A stretch of DNA of 64,000 nt from Bradyrhizobium acaciae (GCF_020889785.1 NZ_JACMYK010000024.1:1-64000), one strand, 5' to 3'; numbered from the stretch's first letter, positions 8,810 through 17,695 are shown. Notes: generated by a model not told the origin, from the sequence alone. Made by a program: numbers and translations.

Positions 8810-9388
8810 ATGGCAGGTGTGCGTCAGTTTGATGAGGATGAGGTGGTGGCAACCGCGCTCGACGTGTTCTGGCGCAAGGGCCTGCACGACGCGACCATGC
8901 AGGACCTCGCCGCCGCGACCGGCGTCCAGCGCGGCAGCCTTTACAACGCCTATGGCGACAAGGAAGCGATCTTCCTGCGCGCCTTCGATCGATATGCCGA
9001 GCAATTCCTCGAAGCGGCCGGCAACGCGCTGGCGCAGGGCGATGCGGCGAGCGGGCTCAAGAGCTTCTTCGACATGATCATCGTCAACATGACCGACGGT
9101 TCGCCGCCGCGCGGCTGCCTGACCACCCGTACGGCGCTCGACGCGGCCATCTCAAGCACGGATGTGCAGCAGCGCGTGCAGGGCGTGCTCGCCCGGCTCG
9201 AACAGCTGATCGGCAAGGCCATAAACAGGGCCCCAGGCAAGCGGAGTGTTGCCGATGCGAACCGGCTGGCCCGCGTCATCGTGACGTTTACGCGAGGGTT
9301 GGCCGTGATGGAGCGAGCCGGCTACAGCCGCAAGCAATTGAGGGAGTCCGCCACGACGTTCATCGAGGCGGTCGTGGGCAACGCCTGA
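8810..9388 (+). CDS. TetR/AcrR-family regulator
   Basis: A 192-residue one-component repressor. The N-terminal helix-turn-helix is clear: VVATALDVFWRKGLHDATM, then DLAAATGVQRGSLYNAYGDK. The ligand domain contains SPPRGCLTTRTALD, a pattern common in AcrR-type regulators of redox or electrophile-responsive genes. The ATG at 8810 follows GGTGGAG; an in-frame ATG at 8756 would put the operator inside the gene. It is divergent from the YdhR-like gene, its likely target. Confidence 0.88.
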   Translation: MAGVRQFDEDEVVATALDVFWRKGLHDATMQDLAAATGVQRGSLYNAYGDKEAIFLRAFDRYAEQFLEAAGNALAQGDAASGLKSFFDMIIVNMTDGSPPRGCLTTRTALDAAISSTDVQQRVQGVLARLEQLIGKAINRAPGKRSVADANRLARVIVTFTRGLAVMERAGYSRKQLRESATTFIEAVVGNA

Positions 9389-9426
9389 GGCGCCGTTGCG
9401 CTGTCGCGGACGCGACGAAAGGCGGT

Positions 9427-10347
9427 TCAGCCTGGCGGCTTGCGCGACCATGCGCCGACAAAGGTCGGGAGTGCAAAGACGCCCTGCATGCCGACCACCT
9501 CGGTGCGCAAGCGTTCGGCAAAACTGTCCAGCGCCAGATCCGCTTCGGTCGCGATGCCGAGCTTGACGATATGCGGCAGATTGCTGCGCAAGCCGCTCGC
9601 CATGTAGTCGTAGCCGTCGAAATCCGCTCCACCTCCCGCCGGCGCGAACAGGCTCATGCGCGGCGCGGGAAGCCCGGACGCGACGAAGGCGCCGTGCAGC
9701 GACAATCCCATCCGGTTGTTCAGCCCCGCCCGTGCGAACATCTCCTTCACATAGCCCCACGCCTGCGACAGCAGCGGCGACGGCGGAATGGCGATCGGCC
9801 CCTCGCCCCAGTCGAGATCCTGGAACGCGACGATGCCACCAGGCTTGACGTGCCCAAGCAATTGCCGAAGCAGCGCGGCTGGGTCCTTCACATAAATCAG
9901 CACGAGCCGGCCGATGACCGCATCGAAATCACGCTCCAGCGCGATCGTATTGATGTCGCCGGCCCGAAACGAGACCTGATTCAGGCCGAGCGAGCGCGCC
10001 GTGCTTGCGGCTTCTTCGACGATGGCGGGGTTGCTGTCGACGCCGACGACCGCGCCGCTCTCGCCGACAACACCTGCGGCGATAAAGGAGACGTTGCCGG
10101 CTCCGCTTCCGACGTCGAGCACTTTCATGCCCGGCGAAAGTCCGGCCTCTTTCAGGAGCTGCCATGTCGACGGGTCGTAGAGCTGGGACTGCCGCCTGAG
10201 CCTGTCGGTCTCCGCGGTCGAGCGGCCCATCACGTAGTTCGGATCGTAGCCGGACGTCGCTTGCATGGGTGTACCCGTCTTCGGTTCATGAATGTGCGGT
10301 GCCGGATTGCCGGACGTCGTCACGGCATCGTTGTTGCGCGCGCTCAT
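9427..10347 (-). CDS. Class I SAM-dependent methyltransferase
   Basis: A 306-residue methyltransferase. The SAM-binding motif VLDVGSGAGNVS lies near residue 80, followed by VVGVDSNPAIV and FDAVIGRLVLIYV; the post-I acidic residue is present. The start at 10347 overlaps the hydrolase stop as ATGA, so the two genes are coupled. The substrate is unknown; the C-terminal part (SLHGAFVASGLPAP) resembles UbiE/arsenite-type small-molecule methyltransferases only loosely. The extended frame to 10614 overlaps the hydrolase and is rejected. Confidence 0.85.
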   Translation of the reverse strand: MSARNNDAVTTSGNPAPHIHEPKTGTPMQATSGYDPNYVMGRSTAETDRLRRQSQLYDPSTWQLLKEAGLSPGMKVLDVGSGAGNVSFIAAGVVGESGAVVGVDSNPAIVEEAASTARSLGLNQVSFRAGDINTIALERDFDAVIGRLVLIYVKDPAALLRQLLGHVKPGGIVAFQDLDWGEGPIAIPPSPLLSQAWGYVKEMFARAGLNNRMGLSLHGAFVASGLPAPRMSLFAPAGGGADFDGYDYMASGLRSNLPHIVKLGIATEADLALDSFAERLRTEVVGMQGVFALPTFVGAWSRKPPG

Positions 10348-11201
10348 TTCGACCGCAGGCCCGACAGGAAAGCTTCCAGATCCGCCGCGAAGCGTTGCGT
10401 GAATGCGATGGCGCGATGAGGTGAATGGCCGCACCCCTCGTAGCGAACGATGTCGGCACGCGGATTGCCGTGTGCGAAGCGCGACTCGTGGCCTTCCAGC
10501 AAGGCCGCGCCAGAGCCGGGATCGGCCTGAATAATCTTGACCGGGCACAAGAATTCCCGCTCGGTCGGAATCGCCGCAAGAACCGAGCCCGCAACGTCTC
10601 CGTCCGCCCAGCATCGCCCGTCTTGCCGCTGCAGCGCAGACGCATGACTGAGCAGATGGCGGGAGCCGAAATGATCGCTACCGATTCCACCCATCGGCGT
10701 TGGAGAGTCCGAAACGAACGCAAGGTACGTCCCGAGCGGCGCGCGCGCTTGCTGCCATGCGGCCTGACGCGCGCTGACGATCGCAAACAGTTTTGGGAAT
10801 GCCGATTTTTCCCACTCTCCCGGCTGCCCGAGAAACCACGGCGGATCTTCGAGAAAGGCTGCACACACGCTGGCGTCACCGCTCTGCGCCAGCACACCGA
10901 CAACGCAGCCGCCGAGCGAGTGCCCAACAATCACGGCCGGGCGCCCGATTGCGGCCAATGCCGTCTGCGCGTCCGAAACATAGTCGGCGAGAGCGTAGCT
11001 TGCAGCCCGGTCCGAGTGGCCGTGCCCCCGGAAATCAAGGGTCCAGACCCGATAGCGTTCCCTGAGCCGATCGCCGATTTCCTGCCAAGTGTCCCGGCTC
11101 AGCGACAGGCCGTGTAGAAACAGGATCGGTTCACCGTCCGTTGGGCCAGCAACGGACGCAGCAAGCCTGATGCCATTATTGTCGAGCGATAGATCGGTCA
11201 C
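10344..11201 (-). CDS. Alpha/beta-fold hydrolase
   Basis: A 285-residue alpha/beta hydrolase. Seen: the oxyanion motif LFLHGLSLSRDTW, DFRGHGHSD, nucleophile elbow GHSLGG with catalytic Ser, an acidic residue region IIQADPGSG, and the late catalytic His in YEGCGHSPHR. It is probably a cytoplasmic esterase or C-C hydrolase. The GTG at 11201 is preferred because GGAGA lies 8 nt upstream and the conserved region begins there. It precedes and is coupled to the methyltransferase gene. Confidence 0.85.
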   Translation of the reverse strand: MTDLSLDNNGIRLAASVAGPTDGEPILFLHGLSLSRDTWQEIGDRLRERYRVWTLDFRGHGHSDRAASYALADYVSDAQTALAAIGRPAVIVGHSLGGCVVGVLAQSGDASVCAAFLEDPPWFLGQPGEWEKSAFPKLFAIVSARQAAWQQARAPLGTYLAFVSDSPTPMGGIGSDHFGSRHLLSHASALQRQDGRCWADGDVAGSVLAAIPTEREFLCPVKIIQADPGSGAALLEGHESRFAHGNPRADIVRYEGCGHSPHRAIAFTQRFAADLEAFLSGLRSK

Positions 11202-11285
11202 CGAACATCTCCGTTGTGAAATACGATCAACACCATGCACTGGCCTTCCGGATTGCAGCTCGGCATGACCTGCCGTCCGCCGGTT

Positions 11286-12323
11286 TCAGCGTCCGATCTG
11301 CTTGAACTTGTCTGTGAGGCCATCGAGATAGCCAACCCAGGTCGAATTGATCGGCTGATTCTCGATCAGGGCGTGAAAGCGGATCATCATACAGATCAAG
11401 AACAGCGGCTGGATGAACGCCGCGCGCACCGTCACCGCCAGCAGGGTCGCGATGAAGACCGTGACCGAGGCGCCATACTCCCTGACAGCGTCCGGCAACC
11501 AGACCGTCACCACGCCCGCGGGGACCAGCAGCAGCAGGCACAGCAGGATACTCAGGACCCGCTCCACGATGACCATCCAGACCGACGTCGTCAGGATCGG
11601 CTTGGCGTTCTGGCAATAATAGACCAGGCCGTCCTGGATGTTGCGCCTGGGATCATCGCCGCCGCGCGCCAGATCGTAAGACAGCACCACCTTGTCCAGA
11701 TAGCGAGTCGCGGCCGACAAGATGGTGTTGAGCAGACCGACGATCGCCTTCATGCCGGGCGCCGGCAGCCATTCGCCAAGCGTATCGAGCGCATTGTGAA
11801 ACGCACGGAGCACGGCGCGGATCAGCGCATTGAGCCCGAACAGGACCGCGACCTCGCCGAACCGGTTCATCACGATCCGGCGGCCGTAGGCGAACTGCCC
11901 TTCGGTGCCGTTGCCGATGCGGCCGTGCATGATCAGTTCGGTCAGCACCGCGACATGGCCGCAGGCGATCATGTGAAGGGTGTAGCGCAGGACGGCGCCC
12001 CAGATCCAACCACCGAGCAGCAGGATGCCGAGCAGCCAGCAATAGCCGAACACGCTAGCAACGTGAGTGCCGAGCCACACTGCGCCGCCCACGGCGACAA
12101 TGGCCCAGACCAAGCAGGCCGCGGCAAAACCCAGCAACACGCCCCATCGCGCCAGCGCGTAAGGCAGGGTCTCGAGCAACAGTTTCAGCGCGGTGCCGAG
12201 ACCGTGATCGCGCACCAGCAGCGGATAGGAATGCGACGGTCCTTGCGACGGCCCGTTGCCGCGCCATTCGGCTGAACCGCCGCCACCCCGACCGCCGTTA
12301 TTGGTCAGACTCATGTCAGACAT
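11286..12323 (-). CDS. Uncharacterised multi-pass membrane protein
   Basis: A 345-residue protein with a Gly-rich cytoplasmic N terminus (NNGGRGGGGS) and about six hydrophobic segments, including GVLLGFAAACLVWAIVAVGG, FGYCWLLGILLLGGWIWGAV, VERVLSILLCLLLLVPAGVV and VTVFIATLLAVTVRAAF. No catalytic or transport signature is recognised. Spacing of hydrophobic blocks resembles choline-transporter-like (CTL) eukaryotic-type proteins, but this is weak. It is monocistronic in appearance. Confidence 0.7.
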   Translation of the reverse strand: MSDMSLTNNGGRGGGGSAEWRGNGPSQGPSHSYPLLVRDHGLGTALKLLLETLPYALARWGVLLGFAAACLVWAIVAVGGAVWLGTHVASVFGYCWLLGILLLGGWIWGAVLRYTLHMIACGHVAVLTELIMHGRIGNGTEGQFAYGRRIVMNRFGEVAVLFGLNALIRAVLRAFHNALDTLGEWLPAPGMKAIVGLLNTILSAATRYLDKVVLSYDLARGGDDPRRNIQDGLVYYCQNAKPILTTSVWMVIVERVLSILLCLLLLVPAGVVTVWLPDAVREYGASVTVFIATLLAVTVRAAFIQPLFLICMMIRFHALIENQPINSTWVGYLDGLTDKFKQIGR

Positions 12324-12460
12324 CTGGTGCTCTCTTCGTTTATCGGGATTGATTGCCGGATCGGTTCAACGCGACGGCCCTCAACGCGGATTCCCGGCTC
12401 GGCCGTCTTCCCGCTTTGCCGGCAATCGCGCCGGCAGGCGGATCACCGCACTGCCAGGCG

Positions 12461-12513
12461 TCACAGCGCCAACACCTCGGGGCTGGCAGAGGGTTGATCC
12501 GTTGGCGCTGTGA
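12461..12513. terminator. 13-bp inverted repeat, possible terminator
   Basis: TCACAGCGCCAAC at 12461-12473 and GTTGGCGCTGTGA at 12501-12513 are a perfect inverted repeat with a 27-nt loop, 54 bp beyond the stop of the LivK-type gene. There is no T run, so termination would be Rho-dependent, or the hairpin stabilises the mRNA. The rest of 12324-12566 holds nothing else I recognise. Confidence 0.4.
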
Positions 12514-12566
12514 GCCGGCGCAGCCGCGACATCGAACAGGGGAGCGTCGATGTCGCGGCCCAGCGA

Positions 12567-13685
12567 TCATTGACCAGCCGGCAGTTCGGCGTAGTTGCCG
12601 TCCTTGTCGCGGCGGTACACGACGTAGTCGATCAGGGTGATGTCACCCTTCGGCGTGTAGCTGATGTTGCCGAGCACGGTGTCCCAGCTGCCGGCCTTGA
12701 TGGCGGCTGCGACCTTCTTGGCATCCGTGGTTTTGGCACGGGTGACGGCCTGGCTCCAGATCTGGAAGGCCGCATAGCTGTAGAGCGTGTAGCCGTCGGG
12801 ATCGATGCCCTTGTCCTTGAACTTCTTCAAGGTCGCGGCCGCGGTAACCTTCTTGCGTGGATCGGGCGAGAAGGTAAACAGCGAACCCTCGGCGAGCGGG
12901 CCTGCGATCGCCGCGAACTGCTTGTCGACCAAAGCGTCGCCGCCCATCAGCACGGCATTGACGCCCTGCTCGCGCATCTGGCGCAGGATCAACGCGGCTT
13001 CGGCATAGTAGCCACCGACATAAACGAAATCGATCGACTCCTTCTTGAAGCGGGACACCAGCGCGGCAAAATCCTTGTCGCCCTTGGTGTAGGCTTCATA
13101 GAGCTTCTCTTTCACGCCCGCGGCGTTGATGGCGTTCTTGGTTTCGTCGGCGAGGCCTTTGCCGTAGGTCGTCTTGTCGTGGATGATCGCGACGTTCTTG
13201 GTCTTGTAGTTCTTGATGATATAGGCCGCAGCGACCATGCCCTGCTGGTCATCCCGGCCGCAGACGCGGAATGTGTTCCACAGCCCGCGCTCGGTGAACA
13301 GCGGGTTGGTCGAGCCCGGCGTGATCTCCAGCACGTTGCCCTCGGCGTAGGCGTCCGAGGCGGGAATCGAGGTCGACGAGCAGAAGTGCCCAACGACGAA
13401 CGGGATCTTCGCGCCGGCCATCTTCTCGGCGACCGACACGGCCTGCTTCGGATCGCAGGCGTCGTCTCCGACTTCCAGCTTGAGCTTCTTGCCGAGCACG
13501 CCGCCCGCCGCGTTGATGTCGGCAATCGCGAGATCGGCGCCGTTCTTGAACTGCTGGCCGAAGCTCGCCTCCGAGCCGGTCATCGGCCCGACCACGGCAA
13601 CACTGACATCCTGTGCCATGGCAGCACCGGACAACGCCAGGCTCGTGCCGAGCGCAAGAAAATATCCTCGAAGTGCAAACGTCAT
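12567..13685 (-). CDS. Branched-chain amino-acid ABC-type binding protein (LivK-like)
   Basis: A 372-residue periplasmic binding protein of the Leu/Ile/Val type. The signal peptide MTFALRGYFLALGTSLALSG ends near AMA-QD. The mature start DVSVAVVGPMTGSEASFGQQ is typical, as is the INAAGGVLGKKL motif. The ATG at 13685 follows GAGGAG. No permease or ATPase gene accompanies it, so it must feed a transporter encoded elsewhere or have a sensory role. Its promoter region carries copy A of the shared direct-repeat element, linking it to the AraC-type regulator nearby. Confidence 0.9.
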   Translation of the reverse strand: MTFALRGYFLALGTSLALSGAAMAQDVSVAVVGPMTGSEASFGQQFKNGADLAIADINAAGGVLGKKLKLEVGDDACDPKQAVSVAEKMAGAKIPFVVGHFCSSTSIPASDAYAEGNVLEITPGSTNPLFTERGLWNTFRVCGRDDQQGMVAAAYIIKNYKTKNVAIIHDKTTYGKGLADETKNAINAAGVKEKLYEAYTKGDKDFAALVSRFKKESIDFVYVGGYYAEAALILRQMREQGVNAVLMGGDALVDKQFAAIAGPLAEGSLFTFSPDPRKKVTAAATLKKFKDKGIDPDGYTLYSYAAFQIWSQAVTRAKTTDAKKVAAAIKAGSWDTVLGNISYTPKGDITLIDYVVYRRDKDGNYAELPAGQ

Positions 13686-13764
13686 CACATTCTCCTCGAT
13701 GGTCTTAAGTCGCCTCAATGCATCGCAATCGACTCATGTCGCCGGCTGCGACGATCACCGGGGG

Positions 13765-13834
13765 CTGCCTTTTATGCGCGCGGTAGCCGGCAGGCTCGGA
13801 CTGAGGCGACGGGGGATTGGACATATGCGACATC
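13765..13834 (-). promoter_or_regulatory. Shared regulatory element, copy A
   Basis: Upstream of the LivK-type gene. Two direct repeats GGAC-N4-GCGAC (plus-strand reading) lie at 13798-13810 and 13819-13831, exactly 21 bp apart. CTGCCTTTTATG at 13765-13776 reads CATAAAAGGCAG on the coding strand and is placed like a -10 region. The same parts with the same spacings occur at 15734-15803 and 17495-17564. Two tandem sites two helical turns apart upstream of a promoter are typical of AraC-family activators. Confidence 0.75.
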
Positions 13835-13940
13835 GTGCAACAATGTGAAACACGTTGCCGTGCATTGGTTTGTGGAATCGTCGACGGGTACGATCGGAGA
13901 CGATCCTGTGTGCGCGACAGCACATGGCTGATGTATTCGA

Positions 13941-14501
13941 TCACGGCCGCACCAGCGGCTCGGGCTGTGCGGGCTTGGCGTCCGCTCCGACCGGTGCGGC
14001 CGCCTCGACAGCGCCTTTCAACTCGATCTCGTAGTAACCACCGACCTTGATCGCGCCCCATTGCGTCGAGACCGCGAGATTTATTCTTTGTCGCGCCGGC
14101 AAATCGGCGTCGGTGTGCCGGTGGGCGACGCCGCCCTGAGACAGGACTTCGATATGGGACAGCCGAGCGCCGTCCGCGTTCCAGAAATCGAAGTTGAGAT
14201 GCTGCGGCAATGGACGGCCGAATACGCCCATCTCCTTGAAAGCGAGCTCGACATCGACATGGCCCGGCCCCGCCATGAACGTGTAGTAGTGTCCGCGGAC
14301 GTCATTGGTGATGTTGGCACGATTGACGCCAAGGCCAAGCACCGTCGGAAGACGAGGATCGGTGGACTGCGCCGGTGCCCGGCCGGCCAATGCGCCCGTC
14401 CAGAGAAGCAGGCAGAGCGCCGGCTTCACGACCAGCACGAGGATGCAGGCGATCGGCCGCTCACTGAGCAGGAGATACGGAACGCGCTTCATTGCGATCA
14501 T
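13941..14501 (-). CDS. Uncharacterised secreted protein
   Basis: A 186-residue protein with an N-terminal hydrophobic segment (ACILVLVVKPALCLLLWTGA, cleavage possible near RAPAQ). The mature domain is predicted beta-rich: RGHYYTFMAGPGHVDVELAF, LNFDFWNADGARLS, and GYYEIELKG. The pattern of an aromatic-glycine core resembles bacterial beta-sandwich (PPC-like) domains, without firm assignment. The start is uncertain: ATG at 14501 or 14492, both inside the 3' end of the acyl-CoA-dehydrogenase-like gene. It therefore looks coupled to that gene and to regulatory copy B. Confidence 0.6.
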   Translation of the reverse strand: MIAMKRVPYLLLSERPIACILVLVVKPALCLLLWTGALAGRAPAQSTDPRLPTVLGLGVNRANITNDVRGHYYTFMAGPGHVDVELAFKEMGVFGRPLPQHLNFDFWNADGARLSHIEVLSQGGVAHRHTDADLPARQRINLAVSTQWGAIKVGGYYEIELKGAVEAAAPVGADAKPAQPEPLVRP

Positions 14502-15675
14502 CCGAAAACAGCAAAGGCGTCGACCGCATGTCCGCGCCGAGATACGCCTCACCGGCCATTTGATAGTTGGCCGATGCCAAAGCGAGGTGCTGGACGGCAG
14601 CATGGACGTCGCGCATGCAGCGTTCGAGCCCACAACTCACGTCGAGCGAGGCCGAGCCGCCGGCACCGAACATCAGCTCGGTCGCCTGCTTGGCGGCGTT
14701 CGCCGCATGGGTCGATGCCAGCCACAGCGTGGCGCGCTCGGCAACGCTGAGCACCTTGCCGGCACTGACGGCCTGCCACGCCTCTCCCAGCGTGCCGTAA
14801 AGGAAAGCCCGTCCCGAGCCAAGCAAGGCCTCGGCACGCCCGAGATCGGCCTGGACCAGCGTGTCCTCACGGAGCAGCTTGCGCGAGCGCGACGCGACCT
14901 TTCGTCCGACAAGCTCCACCAGAATGTCGATCGCATGGCGGGCGATGCCGAGCGGCACGGCGGCGAGCGCCGCCCCGAACAACGCAATCGTCGGAAACGC
15001 ATAGAGCGGCCCCTGCTCCACCGGCGGCTCGCGAAACGAAAGTGACAGCGCGGATGGCACGAAAGCGTCCGCGATCGCATAGTCATGGCTGCCCGTGCCG
15101 CGCAGCCCGACACTGTGCCAGGTGTCGAGGATCTCGCACTGCGCAGTCGGAAACAGCATGAAGCGTAGCACCGGGGTGCCATCGGGATGCAATCGCGGTT
15201 GATCCCCGTCGAAGATCCGGCAATTGCCGATCATCCAGCCGGAATGCTGACAACCGCTTCCGAGCGGCCAGCGGCCCGTGACGCGATAACCACCATCGAC
15301 GACCCCGGCGGTGCCAAACGGCCGCAGGGCGCCCGCGGTTCGAACCAGCGGATCGCTACCGTAGATATCGCGCGCGGCGTCCTTCCCGAGATAGCCGCCG
15401 AACACGCCATGGGCGCCACCGATGGCCATACACCAGCCTGTGGCACCGTCGGCACGCGCGATCTCCTCGACCACCCGGACGAGGGTCATCGGGTCGGCCT
15501 CCTCGCCGCCGAATGCGCGCGGAATCCAGAGCCGGAACAGCCCTGCTCGTGCCATCGCTTCGATCAGCGGGACAGGCAGCCGCCGCGAGCGCTCGCTCTC
15601 CTGCACGGATGCCTGAACCTGCGGCGCGAGGGCCGCGGCAGCATCGACGAACGATGAAGTGGTGGTGTCAGTCAT
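14461..15675 (-). CDS. Acyl-CoA dehydrogenase-family flavoenzyme (DszC/HpaA-like)
   Basis: A 404-residue protein of the acyl-CoA dehydrogenase fold with the type 2 C-terminal domain found in flavin-dependent monooxygenases such as DszC and HsaA. Seen: ARAGLFRLWIPRAFGGEEADP, RADGATGWCMAIG, the beta-barrel region with VTGRWPLGSGCQHS, SVGLRGTGSHDY, and a helical C terminus with CMRDVHAAVQHLAL. Such enzymes use reduced flavin and oxygen to hydroxylate a substrate. No reductase is adjacent. The ATG at 15675 is the natural start after regulatory copy B. Confidence 0.82.
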   Translation of the reverse strand: MTDTTTSSFVDAAAALAPQVQASVQESERSRRLPVPLIEAMARAGLFRLWIPRAFGGEEADPMTLVRVVEEIARADGATGWCMAIGGAHGVFGGYLGKDAARDIYGSDPLVRTAGALRPFGTAGVVDGGYRVTGRWPLGSGCQHSGWMIGNCRIFDGDQPRLHPDGTPVLRFMLFPTAQCEILDTWHSVGLRGTGSHDYAIADAFVPSALSLSFREPPVEQGPLYAFPTIALFGAALAAVPLGIARHAIDILVELVGRKVASRSRKLLREDTLVQADLGRAEALLGSGRAFLYGTLGEAWQAVSAGKVLSVAERATLWLASTHAANAAKQATELMFGAGGSASLDVSCGLERCMRDVHAAVQHLALASANYQMAGEAYLGADMRSTPLLFSDDRNEARSVSPAQ

Positions 15676-15733
15676 TGGTGGCCTCGCAGTGTCGCCATCT
15701 GTAATTCCCTCCCGCAGCGTGATTCCGCGGGGG

Positions 15734-15803
15734 CCGCCTTTTAGGCGTCTCAACGATGCGAGGCTCGGACAAATGTGACGGGGAATAGGACGTACGCGAC
15801 ATC
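15734..15803 (-). promoter_or_regulatory. Shared regulatory element, copy B
   Basis: Upstream of the DszC-like gene. GGAC-N4-GTGAC lies at 15767-15779 and GGAC-N4-GCGAC at 15788-15800, again 21 bp apart. CCGCCTTTTA begins at 15734, 54 bp from the distal repeat as in the other copies. It is the most divergent copy (GTGAC for GCGAC, no ATG after TTTTA), which argues for conservation by function rather than recent duplication. Confidence 0.72.
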
Positions 15804-15842
15804 ACGCAGTCATTTTCGCAATCATTGCATTTCCTGCCCGCG

Positions 15843-16856
15843 CTAATTCGGGTTCGGAACAAAGATGACTATCTTCAGGTCTCGCGACGGCTTGAAGTTG
15901 GTATGCCGAACCTCGAAGCGCGTCGGGCCGGTCTTCTTGACGCCATCGGCGCAGAAGCTGACGAAATTGTTGGGCTCGCCCTTGTCGATGGTGAGGTGAA
16001 ATTCGCCGATCGGCGCCGCCCAGTTGGCGCCGGTCGAGAGCACATAAGCGATTGACCGTTCACTGAACGGCGGATAGGGAGCGCGCCTCGTCGCGCGCGC
16101 CCGCTCGATGCTGCGGATCAGGTCATCGTCGATGCAATAGGATGCGAGAAACGCCGGCGCTTCCGGGTTGCTGCGCCAGTTGTCGGCGCCGATGATCGTC
16201 TGCACGGAGCCGCCGACGCTCGGACGATAGGTCTGCTCGAAGATGATCTCGCGGCCCGCGGGAAAGGTCTGCGTCCAGGTATAGGCCGAACGCAGCGTCC
16301 AGGTCGGCACCAGATGATCCTGCATCGGGCCGCCCGACCCATAGGTCTCGATGGCGCCGACGCCGAGCTTGACGAGCTCCGGCCAGTTCGACTTCGGCAG
16401 CTTGTCCAGCAGCACGCCCGTGGGGCCCCTGATCGGCATCAGCGGAATTCCGAGCTTCCGCAGCAGCGCCGTCTGATCCACGTCATTCGCCAGCGCCGTC
16501 TGCTCGAGATGCGGCACGGCCGACTTGCCGTCGACGGTGACGTGGAAGTCAAAGATGTTTTCGGGATCGTCGGTCGGGAGTCCTATGTTTTCGTCATCTT
16601 GCTTGCCGGCGATGTCGGGCATCGGGAACGCGATCATGATGGTCTTGTCGGCCGCCGAGGTGTTGAAAAAGCGATAGACGATCCGGACCTGCTTCTCGGA
16701 GATGAACAGATCCTCGGAGCGCATCACGATGTCGGGGTCCTGCTTGAAACGGAGGCCCCCGGTTTCCAGCGCAGCGGACGTGTCATTCGCCCGCGCGCAC
16801 CAGGGCATCAGCCCGGCAAGCAGGACTAGAAAAGCCCCTTTGGCGATCGGAGGCAT
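15843..16856 (-). CDS. DUF4424 family secreted protein
   Basis: A 337-residue protein with a signal peptide (KGAFLVLLAGLMPWCARA-ND). The mature start NDTSAALETGGLRF and DIVMRSEDLFISEKQVRIVY is characteristic of DUF4424. The rest is beta-rich with a conserved-looking TWTQTFPAGREI and a late Cys pair. Family function is unknown. Two ATGs are possible at 16862 and 16856; AAGGA sits 6 nt before the second. It lies 42 bp after the 146-residue secreted protein gene, so both are probably driven from regulatory copy C. Confidence 0.82.
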   Translation of the reverse strand: MPPIAKGAFLVLLAGLMPWCARANDTSAALETGGLRFKQDPDIVMRSEDLFISEKQVRIVYRFFNTSAADKTIMIAFPMPDIAGKQDDENIGLPTDDPENIFDFHVTVDGKSAVPHLEQTALANDVDQTALLRKLGIPLMPIRGPTGVLLDKLPKSNWPELVKLGVGAIETYGSGGPMQDHLVPTWTLRSAYTWTQTFPAGREIIFEQTYRPSVGGSVQTIIGADNWRSNPEAPAFLASYCIDDDLIRSIERARATRRAPYPPFSERSIAYVLSTGANWAAPIGEFHLTIDKGEPNNFVSFCADGVKKTGPTRFEVRHTNFKPSRDLKIVIFVPNPN

Positions 16857-16898
16857 GGTCATTCCTTCTCTCTTGATTGGGGGCCAAACTCGCGGCAG

Positions 16899-17339
16899 TC
16901 AGTCGCATCCGTCCTTGACCGGGAAGAAATCGGAGACGTCGACGTGCGTCGTCTCGATCGGCAGCACGACCCAACTGTCCATCTCGAGATGACCGCAAAG
17001 CTTTACGACAGCGATCGATTTCCGGCCCTGCCAGGCCGTCACCGTGAATCCGATCGGGACAGCACTGCGCTCGAAAACATGCAGCTTGGCAATTCCGGCG
17101 GCAGCGCCGGCCGCAAGCGAGACCGTGATTTCTCCGGCGCTGGTGCCACCAGGCCGGATCGGCGATTGCCGCGGTGGCCCAAACGAGAGCTCGCTCCCGG
17201 CCGAGACCGCGACGGTCTGTTGGAACCCGTTCTCGATCCTGAGCACAGGTTTCGCACCCGCGGCCTCAGTGGCGATCGGCGCTATTCCCGCCAGAAGGCA
17301 GAGAATCACTGATGCTGATCGAGCGGACGAAATCGACAT
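16899..17339 (-). CDS. Uncharacterised secreted protein
   Basis: A 146-residue protein with a signal peptide (SASVILCLLAGIAPIATEA-AG). The mature part is short and beta-rich (VLRIENGFQQTVAVSAG, GEITVSLAAGAA, FTVTAWQG, SWVVLPIETTHVDVSDFF) with a pair of Cys residues, in KLCGH and KDGCD, that could form a disulphide. No family recognised. The ATG at 17339 has GGAAGGA about 8 nt upstream. It is the first gene of a likely operon with the DUF4424 gene, under regulatory copy C. Confidence 0.7.
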   Translation of the reverse strand: MSISSARSASVILCLLAGIAPIATEAAGAKPVLRIENGFQQTVAVSAGSELSFGPPRQSPIRPGGTSAGEITVSLAAGAAAGIAKLHVFERSAVPIGFTVTAWQGRKSIAVVKLCGHLEMDSWVVLPIETTHVDVSDFFPVKDGCD

Positions 17340-17494
17340 GAGCGCAATCCTTCCTGAATGAGTGCGCGCAGAGCCGAGCAGGTTCGCCGGGTCGTGATCT
17401 TTCTCCGACGACAATATTGATGCACGCACACGTGCGCCTTCGCTGCGAACGATATTGAATGGCAAGTACTCTTCCTGTCGCAATCAGACGGAAG

Positions 17495-17564
17495 CTGCCT
17501 TTTATGTGCTTCGCGGATATGCGGCACGGACCGACGCGACACCGATTTGGACATATGCGACATC
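17495..17564 (-). promoter_or_regulatory. Shared regulatory element, copy C
   Basis: Upstream of the 146-residue protein gene. GGAC-N4-GCGAC lies at 17528-17540 and 17549-17561, 21 bp apart. CTGCCTTTTATG begins at 17495, 54 bp before the distal repeat start. The distal block GGACATATGCGACATC is identical in copies A and C. The remainder of 17340-17695 shows no gene; a plus-strand small ORF begins beyond it. Confidence 0.75.
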
Positions 17565-17695
17565 GGTCGACGACGTGAACCGAATTTGTCGCCGCATGTT
17601 GCATCGCTGTCCGGCGGCAAGGTTGTATGCCGGCCGGCCGCCCGTTAATGATTGCCCGCCTCGGACGCTCCTGTGTCGAAGGACGGACAAGCGGC

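Noticed and set aside
12510-13931. 473-codon plus-strand frame
   Set aside because: Antisense to the LivK-type gene, which has a signal peptide, ribosome site and family motifs; the shadow has none.
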